Shown piece by piece: positions 27,904 through 36,364 of a stretch of 64,000 nt of DNA. Every line of letters begins with the position of its first letter. Positions within the stretch are counted from its first letter, which is position 1. The DNA is from Streptomyces sp. NBC_00557 (GTDB lineage: Bacteria > Actinomycetota > Actinomycetes > Streptomycetales > Streptomycetaceae): positions 7,998,001 through 8,062,000 of the forward strand of contig NZ_CP107796.1 of NCBI RefSeq assembly GCF_036345995.1. Direction: 5' to 3'. The position numbers and the translations under genes are program-made. The notes beneath the pieces were generated by a model. That model did not search any database. It saw only the letters and a list, made by a program, of their open reading frames with translations, and had not been told where the DNA came from.

Positions 27904-28138
27904 ACAGAGGCCGTCGGCGGCCGCGGTCCCCCGCGCGCTGGAAACGCTGCACGCCGGGCGTCCGACGCTGTTCCACGGGCACGGACCGGCACCGCTGCGA
28001 GTGGTGCTCGGAAGCAACGGGCACCGCCACATCGTCACCGCGCTGCGGAAGCGGCTGGCGGAGGTCGCCCAGGAGACTTCCACGCCCATGACCGACCACC
28101 CCTCTACACGAAGGGTTACGATGCCTGACAATGAGTGA
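27904..28138 (+). pseudogene. 3' remnant of an SDR-type oxidoreductase
   Basis: A frame open only after a stop near 27901 reads VPRALETLHAGRPTLFHG, then LRVVLGSNGHRHIVTALRKR and AEVAQETSTPMTDH. The pattern LxLGSxA...RLxExxxxxxSTD is the C-terminal tail of many short-chain dehydrogenases. No start codon, Rossmann motif or active site precedes it. It overlaps the first codons of the DUF1275 gene. I read it as the leftover end of a deleted gene; the similarity is short. Confidence 0.4.
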
Positions 28139-28877
28139 CATCTCTGGCCCGGGAAGCGGTGAAGGAGCAGTGCGGCCGAAGGCCGGCTCCGGACGATCGC
28201 TGCGCATCGCCGTCGTTCTGTTGGTGGCGGCCTCCGGCGCGTTGGAATCCGTGTCGTTCCTCGGGCTGGACCGGGTCTTCGCAGGAGTCATGACCAGCAA
28301 CCTCGCCTTCCTCGGCATGGCCGTCGGCCGCGGGGAGACGGTCGGCGTGACGGCGGCGGTGCTTGCGCTGGCGGGCTTCGGGGCGGGAGCGCTGATCGTC
28401 GCCCTGCACACCCGCGGCTGCGCCGCAGCTACGACCCACTGGCCGCCGCGCATCTTGATGGTGCTCGGTGCCGAGGCGGTTCTCCTGGCCGCGGGAGCGC
28501 TCGTCTGGGGGCTCACCGGTGGCAGGCCCAACGCGGCGATCCGGGACGTCATGCAGTGCGGAGCAGCACTCGCCATGGGAGCCCAGTCCGCCGCCATGGT
28601 GGCTGCCGGGCAGGCCGCCGCGCCCACCACCTACCTGACCGGCACCCTGGCCACCTACATCGTCAAGGGCGTCGGCACCGGGCACCCGGGCGTCTGGGTA
28701 CCGCTGCGGCTCGCCGGGCTCATGGTGGGCGCGGCCATCTCCGCCGCGCTGCTCGCGGAGGCACGGCCCTGGGCCGCCCTTCCGCCCGTCGTGTTGATGC
28801 TGGGCGCGATCGCGATCGCCTGCGAGCCGATCCGGGCGCGCCGTCGTGACCCGGTCGGCCGAAACCGGTCGGCGTGA
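28131..28877 (+). CDS. DUF1275 (YoaK-family) membrane protein
   Basis: This 248-residue membrane protein has six predicted helices. The segments ALESVSFLGLDRVFAGVMTSNL and MGAQSAAMVAAGQAAAPTTYLTGTL are the diagnostic halves of the DUF1275 family, an internally duplicated fold of unknown function. The start at 28131 has no strong ribosome site and overlaps the SDR remnant, so an upstream in-frame start is possible but none looks better. It is followed by a 341-bp gap and then by the convergent protein-kinase gene. Confidence 0.82.
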   Translation: MSDISGPGSGEGAVRPKAGSGRSLRIAVVLLVAASGALESVSFLGLDRVFAGVMTSNLAFLGMAVGRGETVGVTAAVLALAGFGAGALIVALHTRGCAAATTHWPPRILMVLGAEAVLLAAGALVWGLTGGRPNAAIRDVMQCGAALAMGAQSAAMVAAGQAAAPTTYLTGTLATYIVKGVGTGHPGVWVPLRLAGLMVGAAISAALLAEARPWAALPPVVLMLGAIAIACEPIRARRRDPVGRNRSA

Positions 28878-29218
28878 CCCGGCCCCGGGGTCCCCGGGCC
28901 AGATCTCAGTGCTCCTGAACGACGCGCGCACGTGCACACGCCATGGCCCTCGGCGCATTGGGGACGTTTTCACCGGTGTTTTCACCGGCCGAGGACGGAC
29001 GTTGCCGCGTCATCATGCACCGCCGCGACGACGTGGCCTTGGGAATGGCCGCTCCTCGATGCGTGTGTTCTCCGGTTCCCCAGAGAAGTTGGAGTCGTTA
29101 CGTCCACTGCCTGGTGCAGCGGGACCCTACGACGCGGTAGGGCTCCGGGTGCGGGCGGACCCTGCTCCTCGAGCCAACCGGCTCGGCTGCGCTTGGTGAG
29201 GACTTGACCCACTGCGCC
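28878..29218. other. Gap with a tandem 12-bp repeat
   Basis: No gene is supported between the convergent DUF1275 and kinase genes. GTTTTCACCGGT at 28966-28977 is followed directly by GTTTTCACCGGC at 28978-28989, a tandem repeat with one change. No terminator-grade hairpin was found. Confidence 0.4.
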
Positions 29219-30661
29219 TCAGTCTTGCTTCTTGGGTGTCGAGTGGTGCGGGGGCTTGCCGGTCTTGTCGGGTGGCTGCGGAGCCCGGTGTGCAGTGTTG
29301 CCGATGGGACCGTCCGTGTGCTCGGAGCGGTGTGGCTGCGCAGTCCGCTTAGGGGCCGTGGCCGGACCTATCGGGATCGCCTGGCTGGAGGAACCCTGGC
29401 TCCTGGAGACCGGCTCGGAATGAGATCCGGTCGCTGAACCGGAGTCGTCGAACGTCCCGTAGGGCGACCGGGCCTGAGGAGCTTCGGCCGACGGATCCGC
29501 AGTTGGCCTGCTGTCCGGTGTCGCCGGGCTGGGGTGCGGGTACGGGGCGGTGTGATGCGTGTCGGCGCGGTCGTCGCCGGTGCCGTTGGTGCCCGGAGCG
29601 ACGGCGAGAGTGGTGCCCAGGGCGACGGAGAGCGCGGCCAGCGCGGTTCCCACCGCCATGCGACGGTTGTGCCGTGGGTCGCCAGGAAGGCGGCCCGAGG
29701 TGATCGCCACCGCCTGCCTCCGTGTGGGCTGTTCGGCGTCGGGCCGGGGGCTGTCGGGTACTGGGAGGAGGTGGCTCACCGAGGGGGGCGAGAGCGGCAC
29801 CGGATATGGATCGCTCCCGGAGCTGAGGGAGGAGAGGACCTTCGCGCAGTGCTCGGCGTCAGGGCGCGCTTCGGCGTCCTGTGCGGTCATGGCCTGTAGG
29901 AGGGTGCCCAGGTCCGGGCAGAGCCAGGTGGGCAGCGTGGGCGGTCGATGGAGGCGGGCGATCGCAGACTCCAGCGGATTGCCCGGGTACTCCAGTTCGC
30001 CTTTCAGGCATTCCAGCAGGACCAGGCCGAGAGCGTAGATGTCGGTAGCCGGTCCGACCTGCCTTCCTTGAACCTGTTCGGGCGAGAGGTAGGCGGCGGT
30101 GCCGGTCAGCACGTCCGGTGCGGTATGGCGTGTGGCGTTCGCCAGGCGTGCGATGCCGAAATCGGCGAGATGCGGATCACCGGCCCTGTCCAGCAGGACG
30201 TTCGACGGTTTGACGTCGCGATGCACGATGCCGGCCCGGTGGACGTGGGCGAGCGCCCGCGCGAGAGCGGTGCCCAGAGCGGCCACACGCCGCTCAGGCA
30301 GCGCTCCGCGCTCCAGGAGTCCGCGCAGTGTGATGCCGTCGACCAGTTCCATGACGAGGTAGGCGCGGTCGTCATGGCGGCCGGCGTCGTAGACGGTGAC
30401 CAGTCCGGGATGCTGCAGGCGGGCGAGGAGGACGGCCTCCGCGGCGAGACGGTCCTCGGCCTGCGGATCGGAGCCCGGCCGGAAGACCTTGACGGCCACT
30501 GGTCGCCGAAGGCGGGTGTCGACGCCTTCGTACACGTCCGCCATGCCTCCCGATCCGATCCTCCGACCCAGCCGGTAACGGCCGGACAGGACATGAGCGG
30601 ACTGCCCACCGGGTGGGACCGGCGGGGGAGCCGGCAGGGCTGCTGATCGGCGGACCTTCAT
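29219..30661 (-). CDS. Membrane Ser/Thr protein kinase (PknB type)
   Basis: This 480-residue kinase has a Hanks-type domain (about 28-285): Gly loop IGSGGMADVYEG, VAVKVF with the ATP Lys, catalytic HRDVKPSNVLL, DFG in LADFGIARL, and the activation loop with GTAAYLSPEQ. A single helix follows (MAVGTALAALSVALGTTLAVAPG, about 335-357), then a Pro/Ser/Thr-rich outer tail of about 120 residues without PASTA repeats. The tail is low-complexity, so no sensor domain is evident. The ATG at 30661 follows GGGAGA. It stands alone; substrates cannot be inferred. Confidence 0.9.
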   Translation of the reverse strand: MKVRRSAALPAPPPVPPGGQSAHVLSGRYRLGRRIGSGGMADVYEGVDTRLRRPVAVKVFRPGSDPQAEDRLAAEAVLLARLQHPGLVTVYDAGRHDDRAYLVMELVDGITLRGLLERGALPERRVAALGTALARALAHVHRAGIVHRDVKPSNVLLDRAGDPHLADFGIARLANATRHTAPDVLTGTAAYLSPEQVQGRQVGPATDIYALGLVLLECLKGELEYPGNPLESAIARLHRPPTLPTWLCPDLGTLLQAMTAQDAEARPDAEHCAKVLSSLSSGSDPYPVPLSPPSVSHLLPVPDSPRPDAEQPTRRQAVAITSGRLPGDPRHNRRMAVGTALAALSVALGTTLAVAPGTNGTGDDRADTHHTAPYPHPSPATPDSRPTADPSAEAPQARSPYGTFDDSGSATGSHSEPVSRSQGSSSQAIPIGPATAPKRTAQPHRSEHTDGPIGNTAHRAPQPPDKTGKPPHHSTPKKQD

Positions 30662-31495
30662 CGGATTCTCCCGTTGCTGTCACGGCGTACCGGACGCGGC
30701 CAGTGGCTGTGCTCAGCGGCGGGTACCCCGAGGCGTTTCGGCTATACGGACGAAGACAGCGCCTCGGACCGCACGGGCGCCGCCGTGGCGGTCGCAGTGG
30801 CACGGGGTGCTGCCAGGGGCGACATCCGGGTGCGGGTACGGGCGTGAGGCGATCGGGAGATGACCGTGACGAGGGCGCGTCGTCGCCGGAATTCGTCGCA
30901 GGAATTCGTCGGGCTTCTCCTGCTGCTGCGTCACCAAAGCCGGCGAGGCGGCCGCGACTTCGTCATCACCGCCGCCCTGCAGTGAGACCGCCTTCCGGCG
31001 GCAGCGATGACGGTCTTGCGTCCGGGGTCGTTCGCTGGGCTGCGTCGACGTTCATGGTTGAGGGTCGCCGGCAGCAACCGGATCCGTCATGCCCGGTGAC
31101 GCCTCATCAGAGGCACTGTCTGGCTTCTCAACCACCGGGTGAACCGTTTTTTCCGCTCCCTGTTGCGGCGGCTTCTTCCCCACGGCCATCGCGGCGGCCG
31201 CACGGGTCAACTGCACCTGCAGCTGATCGAAGGCCTGCGACCTCGATCGCTTACGCCTATGACTTCTGCTCATACACGTTCAACGTCCCACCACGCTCTC
31301 CGTAACCGCGGTTCCGCCATATGGAGGAAACGACGTAGCCGCCAACGTCTGCTTGTTCCGCTGTGACAGACACCGTTGGCGTGATGGTCGGGCGGCGAGT
31401 ACTGCCTGAACTCGTCCTTCGAGCGGCGAGGAACGACTTGGCCCGCGCACTGTCCCCACACCGGTCGGCGGCGAGGGCGGGAGTACCCCTCACGG
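30662..31495. other. 834-bp gap, largely non-coding or decayed
   Basis: Only one doubtful small frame (31052-31273, minus) is found. GGAATTCGTCG occurs at 30888-30898 and 30901-30911. On the minus strand a segment near 31260-31400 reads VSVTAEQADVGGYVVSSIW and then RNRGYGERGGTLNVYEQKS before a stop, which looks like the end of a lost gene I cannot name. Codon bias across the gap is weak. Confidence 0.4.
31052..31273 (-). CDS. Possible small basic protein
   Basis: This 73-residue frame starts MSRSHRRKRSRSQAFDQLQ and continues with an Ala-rich helix (LTRAAAAMAVGKKPPQQ) and an acidic, proline-containing tail. A basic head on an amphipathic helix could bind nucleic acid, but I know no family. 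There is no clear ribosome site before the ATG at 31273. Support is limited to plausible codon use. Confidence 0.3.
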   Translation of the reverse strand: MSRSHRRKRSRSQAFDQLQVQLTRAAAAMAVGKKPPQQGAEKTVHPVVEKPDSASDEASPGMTDPVAAGDPQP

Positions 31496-32437
31496 CTACC
31501 GCCTGCCGTCTCGGGCCGTGGTGACGTACGCGCTGATCAGGATGAGCAGACAGCCGGCCAGTTGGAGCGGAGTGGGACGCTCGCCCAGCACGACCGCTCC
31601 CAGGGCCACCGCGCCGACGGGGGTGAGGAGCAGCAGGACCGCACCGACGTGGCTGGCCAGTCTGGGCGAAGCGGCTGCGACCAGCAGCCACCCCACGACT
31701 TGACTACAGGCGGCCACGGCCAGCAGCCAGCCGAGAGCTCGCCACCCAGGCGTCGGGTCGAACCCGTACCAGAGCAGGCCCATGGCCAGTGAGACCACCG
31801 CCGCTGAGGCGACGACCGCCGTGTACGTCTGCCGTACCGGCCCGGCATGGCCCCCGTGGCGCAGGAGATAAAGAAACCCCGAGTAGCACACGGCCGCGAG
31901 CACCGCGTGGACGGTACCCCGCGGTGGATCGGAACCGACAGATCCACCTGGCCCGAACACTCCGCCGGTAAGCACCACTCCGACAAGCAGCACCGGCAGC
32001 CACCACAAGAAGCGGCGGGGCACCGGTTCCCGGTCGACCACCCAGGCCAGCAGCGGTACCAGCACCACCTGCACGTTGACCAGCACGGTGGACAGCCCCG
32101 CCCCGATCTCGCCGATCGCCTGAGTCCACAGCAGCATGTCACCGGCGAACAGCGCCCCCGCGAACAGGGCAAGGCCGTACCGTGGCCGCGGGAACGCGCC
32201 CGCGCGACGGCGTTCCGCGGCAGCGAGCACGAGCAGCACCGGCAGAGCCAGGGCACACCGGTAGAAGGAGGCCGTGCCCGGTGAGGTGTGCGCCAGATCG
32301 AGAAGGATGGCCGATCCCGACACGGACAGTGCCCCGATCGCCATGGTCCACGCCGGATACCGGGTCAAGGGCGAACCATCCGCCCGCCCCTTCTTCCGGG
32401 AAGCGGACGCCTGTCGGCCGCCGGTCGGACGGGGCAC
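31496..32437 (-). CDS. EamA/DMT-family transporter
   Basis: This 313-residue membrane protein has ten predicted helices in two EamA repeats. Segments typical of the family are ASFYRCALALPVLLVLA, IGEIGAGLSTVLVNVQVVLV in repeat 1 and VGAVLLLLTPVGAVALGAVVLGE near the end of repeat 2, followed by QLAGCLLILISAYV. Members export amino acids or other metabolites. It starts with GTG at 32437 behind GGAG. It is a single gene beside the decayed zone; the tRNA-like relic lies 170 bp upstream of its start. Confidence 0.86.
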   Translation of the reverse strand: MPRPTGGRQASASRKKGRADGSPLTRYPAWTMAIGALSVSGSAILLDLAHTSPGTASFYRCALALPVLLVLAAAERRRAGAFPRPRYGLALFAGALFAGDMLLWTQAIGEIGAGLSTVLVNVQVVLVPLLAWVVDREPVPRRFLWWLPVLLVGVVLTGGVFGPGGSVGSDPPRGTVHAVLAAVCYSGFLYLLRHGGHAGPVRQTYTAVVASAAVVSLAMGLLWYGFDPTPGWRALGWLLAVAACSQVVGWLLVAAASPRLASHVGAVLLLLTPVGAVALGAVVLGERPTPLQLAGCLLILISAYVTTARDGRR

Positions 32438-33180
32438 GATGGATCACTCCTCGGACGTCTGGGCGCCGCGGGCGCACCTGTGCCGCACGCCGTGAGTACC
32501 CGGCGAGAACGGACCGGAACACCAGGCCGAATGGCCCCGGCCACGCTCATGAGCATGATGACATCGCCGGGGTCGAGGCAGGGGCGTACGTCGCCGCTGC
32601 TCCCTCGGCCGGTTCGCTGGGCTCACAACCCAGGGGTCGCAGATTCACATCCTGTCCTCGCTACGAAACAGGAGTCGCCCGCATCGGAGTGCAACACCGC
32701 AGACCGCGGCCCCAGTAGTTCATGCTGTCGGAGGCCGTCCGTCGAAGCCCACGGCTGTCCGAGCGCATTGCCGACTTCCGGGCATCGCCTGGATGCACTG
32801 CATCACGGCCGGTCGGGCAGATAGAGTCGAAAGGTGCGTTGATCTTCCGGGCGGCAGCTACGTACAGCCGCAGACGGTGCAGGGTGCCTCATAACAGGGG
32901 TGCCCCAGCAGGCAGCCGGACACGGCGCGGTGCTGGACGCATGGGGCGATGACCTTGACCTCATGCGACGGCGAGAGGCACACAGCGCCACTCCCTGAAC
33001 TCTGCCCTGCTGTGACGGCATCGGACCGCCCTGGACGGTTCCGTCTCGCTGGGCTGAGCCCGAGGCAGTTCACCGAGTCGATCAGCGCGCTGCGGCACGA
33101 GAGCACCGATCTGGTTCCAACGGCCCCAGGCCATCCCTGCCGCGAACGGGACGACCAAGCGATCCATGGAAAGGACAGCC
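32438..33180. other. 743-bp gap holding a decayed tRNA fragment
   Basis: Apart from the tRNA-like stretch at 32611-32664, no gene is supported. Frames in 32700-33180 lack any known motif. The gap ends at the ribosome site GGAAAGGACAGCC before the gene stub at 33181. It should also contain the EamA promoter. Confidence 0.45.
32611..32664 (+). pseudogene. Degenerate 3' part of initiator tRNA (fMet)
   Basis: From TTCGCTGGGCTCACAACCC through CCTGTCCTCGCTAC the sequence matches the anticodon arm to acceptor end of Streptomyces tRNA-fMet as I remember it, at about 46 of 51 positions. The anticodon CAT has become CAC and a T-stem pair is broken (GCAGA against CCTGT). The D-arm is only partly recognisable (CTCGGCCGG). 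It cannot work as a tRNA. Such fragments are usual scars of elements that integrate into tRNA 3' ends. Confidence 0.6.
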
Positions 33181-33297
33181 ATGCTTGAACACTCCGACGA
33201 TCGAGCAGTGAGCGACTGGTGCATCGAGCACTTGGGCAACCCGGTTGCCGAGCACACGTTCAGGGTGGGGATCTTGGATGAGCGGCTGGGGCCTGTG
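33181..33297 (+). pseudogene. N-terminal stub of a phosphotransferase-like gene
   Basis: The ATG at 33181 has a good ribosome site (AAAGGA). The first 38 residues (SDDRAVSDWCIEHLGNPV, then AEHTFRVG) resemble the start of aminoglycoside/choline-phosphotransferase-like proteins, which begin with a DWCxxHLGxPV helix and a beta strand. The frame then loses all similarity, with no kinase loop or Brenner motif, and runs into the convergent hydrolase. I read it as a gene cut off after about 40 codons. The match is short. Confidence 0.4.
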
Positions 33298-33377
33298 TCG
33301 TCGCTGATACAGCGCAGATGGGGATGGCCGTTCCTCGGACCGCTTGAGGCACACCGAGGGGAGGGTGTGTTCGCCTG

Positions 33378-34272
33378 TCAGGCGAGGTGCTCACGGAACC
33401 AGGCGCGGGCGGCACCGCTCGCCTGGGTGAACTGGCTGGTGTACGGACCGAAGTGACCGCCCGGGACCAACTGCAGCCGCTTGGGCTCAAGGGCGCGTTC
33501 GTAGGCGGCGAGCGCCAGGTCGGTCACGGTGACCTTGTCGTCCAGGGCGACCACCATGAGCAGTGGTGTGGGCGAGACTCGCGTGATCCAGGTCCCGGGC
33601 ATCGTACATGCGCGCCGGGCGGGTCGAACGGACCGTGACCTTGTTCTCCCACGCGCCGCCGGGCGTGGGCTGCACGTAGAAGTCGATGGCCTCCTGCGAT
33701 CGGTAGGAGGCGGGCACCGACGGATCGTTGCTGACGATGGCCACCGTGTGTGGAGCCTCTCCGCGGAATCGGGCCCGCTCGTCCTCTGCGAAGGACTCCT
33801 CGAGGCCCGGCACGGCGTCGGGTGCGACGCGGCGCAGGCCCTGCTCGTACCCGCTGACGGTCGGCACCTGGGAGACCACGGCGCGCAGCCGGCGGTCGGT
33901 GGCACCCAGTACGATCGCGTGCCCGTCGGCATAGCTGCTGCCCCACAGGCCGATCCGGTCGGCGTCGACCTCCGGCCGGCTCTCCAGGTATGAGATGGCC
34001 CGCCGCCAGTCGGCGATCTGCTGCCAGGGGTCGACGTCCTGCCGGGGCTCGCCGTCGCTGGACCCGAAGGTGCGGTGGCCGTGCACCAGGACGACGAACC
34101 CGTCCTCGGCGAAGGCTCGCGCGAAAGGCTCCAGACCGTGTTCCTTCACCCCCGCATAGCCATGGGCCATGGTGATCGCCGGATGCGGGCCCGGCCCGTC
34201 CGGCAGGAACAGCCATCCGCGAAGCGTCACCGCGCCGTCTGCTGGGAACTCGACATCCTCGCGCTCGATCAT
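33378..34272 (-). pseudogene. Frameshifted alpha/beta hydrolase (dienelactone/X-Pro-peptidase type)
   Basis: The N-terminal part, frame starting at 34272, reads FLPDGPGPHPAITMAHGYAG, then GLWGSSYADGHA with the nucleophile Ser. The C-terminal part lies in another frame and reads RVSPTPLLMVVALDDKVT (catalytic Asp) and QLVPGGHFGPYTSQF (catalytic His). The switch is at the CCCGGG run near 33594-33599: removing one base there joins both halves into a normal 297-residue protein ending at 33378. The catalytic triad is thus split between frames. It is a one-base insertion, either real or a sequencing error. Homologous polyketide-type hydrolases are soluble. Confidence 0.75.
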
Positions 34273-34370
34273 GGAAACCTCTCAGGTGGAACAGCATTCA
34301 GCTGGGGTGAAACGATCAGTGCCCATGACGCCGCGCTCTGCCGCGGAAGGCCGAGTTCGGATTGACCGCG

Positions 34371-34838
34371 TCAGGTGGACAGCCGGACAGCGCCGGGGCC
34401 GAGGGTCGGCTCCACGTCGGAACCGGCGACCTCGTGGCCGCACGAGCAGCGCAGTTCGACGTGGACACGGCCGCCGCAGCCGGAATGGCGCAGTACCACC
34501 GGCGCGGTCGCAGGGTCACCGAGGTGCGTGTCGCCGTACCGGAGCAGCGCGGCGAGGACCCATTGCAGATCGTGGGCGCGCGCAGTGAGGTGATACTCCT
34601 GGCGTGAGCGCTGCCCGGCCTCCTGGTAGCTCCGGCGTTCCAGCAGGCCGGCGTCGACCAGTTGCCGAAGGCGCTCGGTGAGGGCCCTGCGGGAGATCCC
34701 GAGGTGCTCGGCTATCTCGTCGAATCGATGCAGCCCCGCGAAGACCTCGCGAAGGATGAGCAGGGTCCATCGCTCGCCGACCAGGCTGAGTGTCGCGGCG
34801 ACGCTGCAGTTGCCCAAATCAAGTTCTCGCCACTCCAT
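34371..34838 (-). CDS. HxlR-family transcriptional regulator
   Basis: This 155-residue protein has the HxlR winged helix-turn-helix over residues 10-105: CSVAATLSLVGERWTLLILREV, HRFDEIAEHLGISRRALTERL and the wing GLLERRSYQ. The C-terminal part carries Cys pairs (HSGCGG, LRCSCGHEV) that may bind a metal or sense redox state. I chose the ATG at 34838 because the HxlR fold starts there; a far longer frame upstream is a shadow. It is divergent from the tautomerase gene, and a perfect dyad lies 18 bp before its start. Confidence 0.87.
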   Translation of the reverse strand: MEWRELDLGNCSVAATLSLVGERWTLLILREVFAGLHRFDEIAEHLGISRRALTERLRQLVDAGLLERRSYQEAGQRSRQEYHLTARAHDLQWVLAALLRYGDTHLGDPATAPVVLRHSGCGGRVHVELRCSCGHEVAGSDVEPTLGPGAVRLST

Positions 34839-34855
34839 GACGACAGCGTACGCCT

Positions 34856-34876
34856 TGAGTTCCGTTTTGGAACTCA
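34856..34876. promoter_or_regulatory. HxlR operator
   Basis: TGAGTTCC (34856-34863) and GGAACTCA (34869-34876) form a perfect 8-bp dyad with a GTTTT spacer, just upstream of the HxlR ATG and facing the tautomerase gene. Confidence 0.65.
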
Positions 34877-35088
34877 GCCTTGACGCCGCCTGGGTTCCAG
34901 ATGGAGCCTTAGCTGGTCGGCACTGACCCACGGATCTCCTTCGACCGGTGGCCAGAAGCCTGATCAGCTCCCTTCGGCTGTGCAGGGAGCGCGAGCAGCC
35001 CCCGCGTCGTCCCGTCCTCACCGTGTCCGGAGCCGATCGATCGCCCCGGACCGCACAAGCCGGCACCGCAACTCCCGAGGAGCAGCCC

Positions 35089-35492
35089 ATGCCCGTCTTC
35101 AACGCCCACATCCCCGCCCACCGCTTCTCCCCGGAAAAGAAGCGCCTTCTCGCCGATGCGCTGAACCGGTCACTCGTTGAGGCCCTCGGGATACCCGAGG
35201 GTGACCGGTTCATCATGATCAGTGAGCATGGCGAGAACGAGCTCTTCCTGGATCCGACGTTCATGTGGGAATGCAGCGCAGCGGCGATGCCGTGATCATC
35301 ACGCTGCAGCTCGGGGCCCACCGCCCTGTGGAGGACAAGCGGGCAGTGGCGGCAGCCATCAACAAACTGGTGGTCGAGGCACTCGGCGTCTCGCCCGACG
35401 ACGTCTTCATCGCGTTGATCCCTGTCCCGAACGAGAACTTCTCCTTCGGCCGGGGCGAACTCCAACTCGCCGACGGCGCCCCACGCTGGTGA
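35089..35492 (+). pseudogene. Frameshifted tautomerase-family gene
   Basis: ATG at 35089 after GAGGAG starts MPVFNAHIPAHRFSPEKKR, a tautomerase_3-type start with Pro2 as the catalytic base. After LFLDPTF the frame turns into nonsense (WECSAAAMP, stop at 35295). The true continuation GMQRSGDAVIITLQLG to NENFSFGRGELQLAD lies in the +1 frame from about 35264. Removing two bases (TG) from ATGTGGGAATG restores one protein of about 133 residues. The disruption is a two-base insertion, real or a sequencing error. It lies under the HxlR regulator. Confidence 0.78.
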
Positions 35493-35604
35493 ACCACGGC
35501 CGCGCGGCGGGTTGCCGCATCCGAGCCGGCCGCGACCTGGCTACCGCCCGGAACGGCGCGCCAGGGAAGAGTGCTGATCCAATGCTGTGCATGAAGGAGA
35601 TGAG

Positions 35605-36213
35605 ATGCAGGTAGCGGTGGTCACCTTCGACGGGTTCAACGAACTCGACAGCTTCATCGCATCGGCGCTGATCAACCGATGTCGTAGGGACGGTCTGGAA
35701 GCATTCATCACCACGCCCACGCCGGTGGTCACGTCGATGAACGGCGTCGAGGTGACGGGGCAGCGCCCCATGGAGTTCGTGACCGACGCCGAGGTCGTGC
35801 TGATCGGCAGTGGCGTGAAGACCCGAGACGTGGTCGCCGACGACCGGCTGATCTCCCGGCTGCCGCTCGACCCTTCACGGCAGCTCGTCGGCGCGCAATG
35901 CTCGGGCGCGCTGGTGCTCGCCCGGCTCGGACTGCTGGACGGCATGCCCGCCTGCACGGACATGAAGACCCGGTCCTTCGTGGAAGCCTGTGACGTCACC
36001 GTGCTGGACGAGCCGTTCCACGCCGAGGGGAACATCGCCACGGCAGGAGGCTGTCTGGCGTCCCAGTACCTCGCCACCTGGGTGATCACCCGCATGCTCG
36101 GGGAGGACGCCGCGCGCGACGTCATCGACTACGTTGCTCCGGTCGGTGAAAACCTGGAGACAATCGAGCGCGCCATGCGCGCCGTTCACACGGGCGCGGT
36201 CGCACCGCGCTGA
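35605..36213 (+). CDS. DJ-1/PfpI-family protein
   Basis: This 202-residue protein has the DJ-1/PfpI glutamine-amidotransferase-like fold. MQVAVVTFDGFNELDSF opens the Rossmann-like sheet, and GAQCSGALVLARLGLLDG is the nucleophile elbow with Cys near residue 100. TAGGCLASQYLATWVI follows in the C-terminal part. Members are chaperone/deglycase-like or isonitrile-hydratase-like; which applies here is unclear. The ATG at 35605 follows AAGGAG. It lies just behind the tautomerase relic on the same strand and may share its promoter. Confidence 0.82.
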   Translation: MQVAVVTFDGFNELDSFIASALINRCRRDGLEAFITTPTPVVTSMNGVEVTGQRPMEFVTDAEVVLIGSGVKTRDVVADDRLISRLPLDPSRQLVGAQCSGALVLARLGLLDGMPACTDMKTRSFVEACDVTVLDEPFHAEGNIATAGGCLASQYLATWVITRMLGEDAARDVIDYVAPVGENLETIERAMRAVHTGAVAPR

Positions 36214-36364
36214 CGTCTCGTGACCAGTCTCGGTCCAACGAACATCCATCCTCGTGAAGCCGCCTGGTCATGGGCCAACGCATTGCGAACCGTCTGTATC
36301 GACCGCCTCATCTTCACTTCGAGTGGGCGGGCGTTGCGAGGGCGCCGCGGCTCAGGAGACCCAC

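Noticed and set aside
25515..28091. An 858-codon plus-strand frame
   Set aside because: It covers the epimerase (antisense) and the MFS gene (other frame) and turns into Arg/Pro-rich nonsense; it is a shadow.
31270..31461. Possible transposase fragment on the minus strand
   Set aside because: No DDE motif, inverted terminal repeat or target duplication was seen.
32595..32664. A functional tRNA gene
   Set aside because: The anticodon is changed, the T-stem is broken and the 5' half is barely recognisable.
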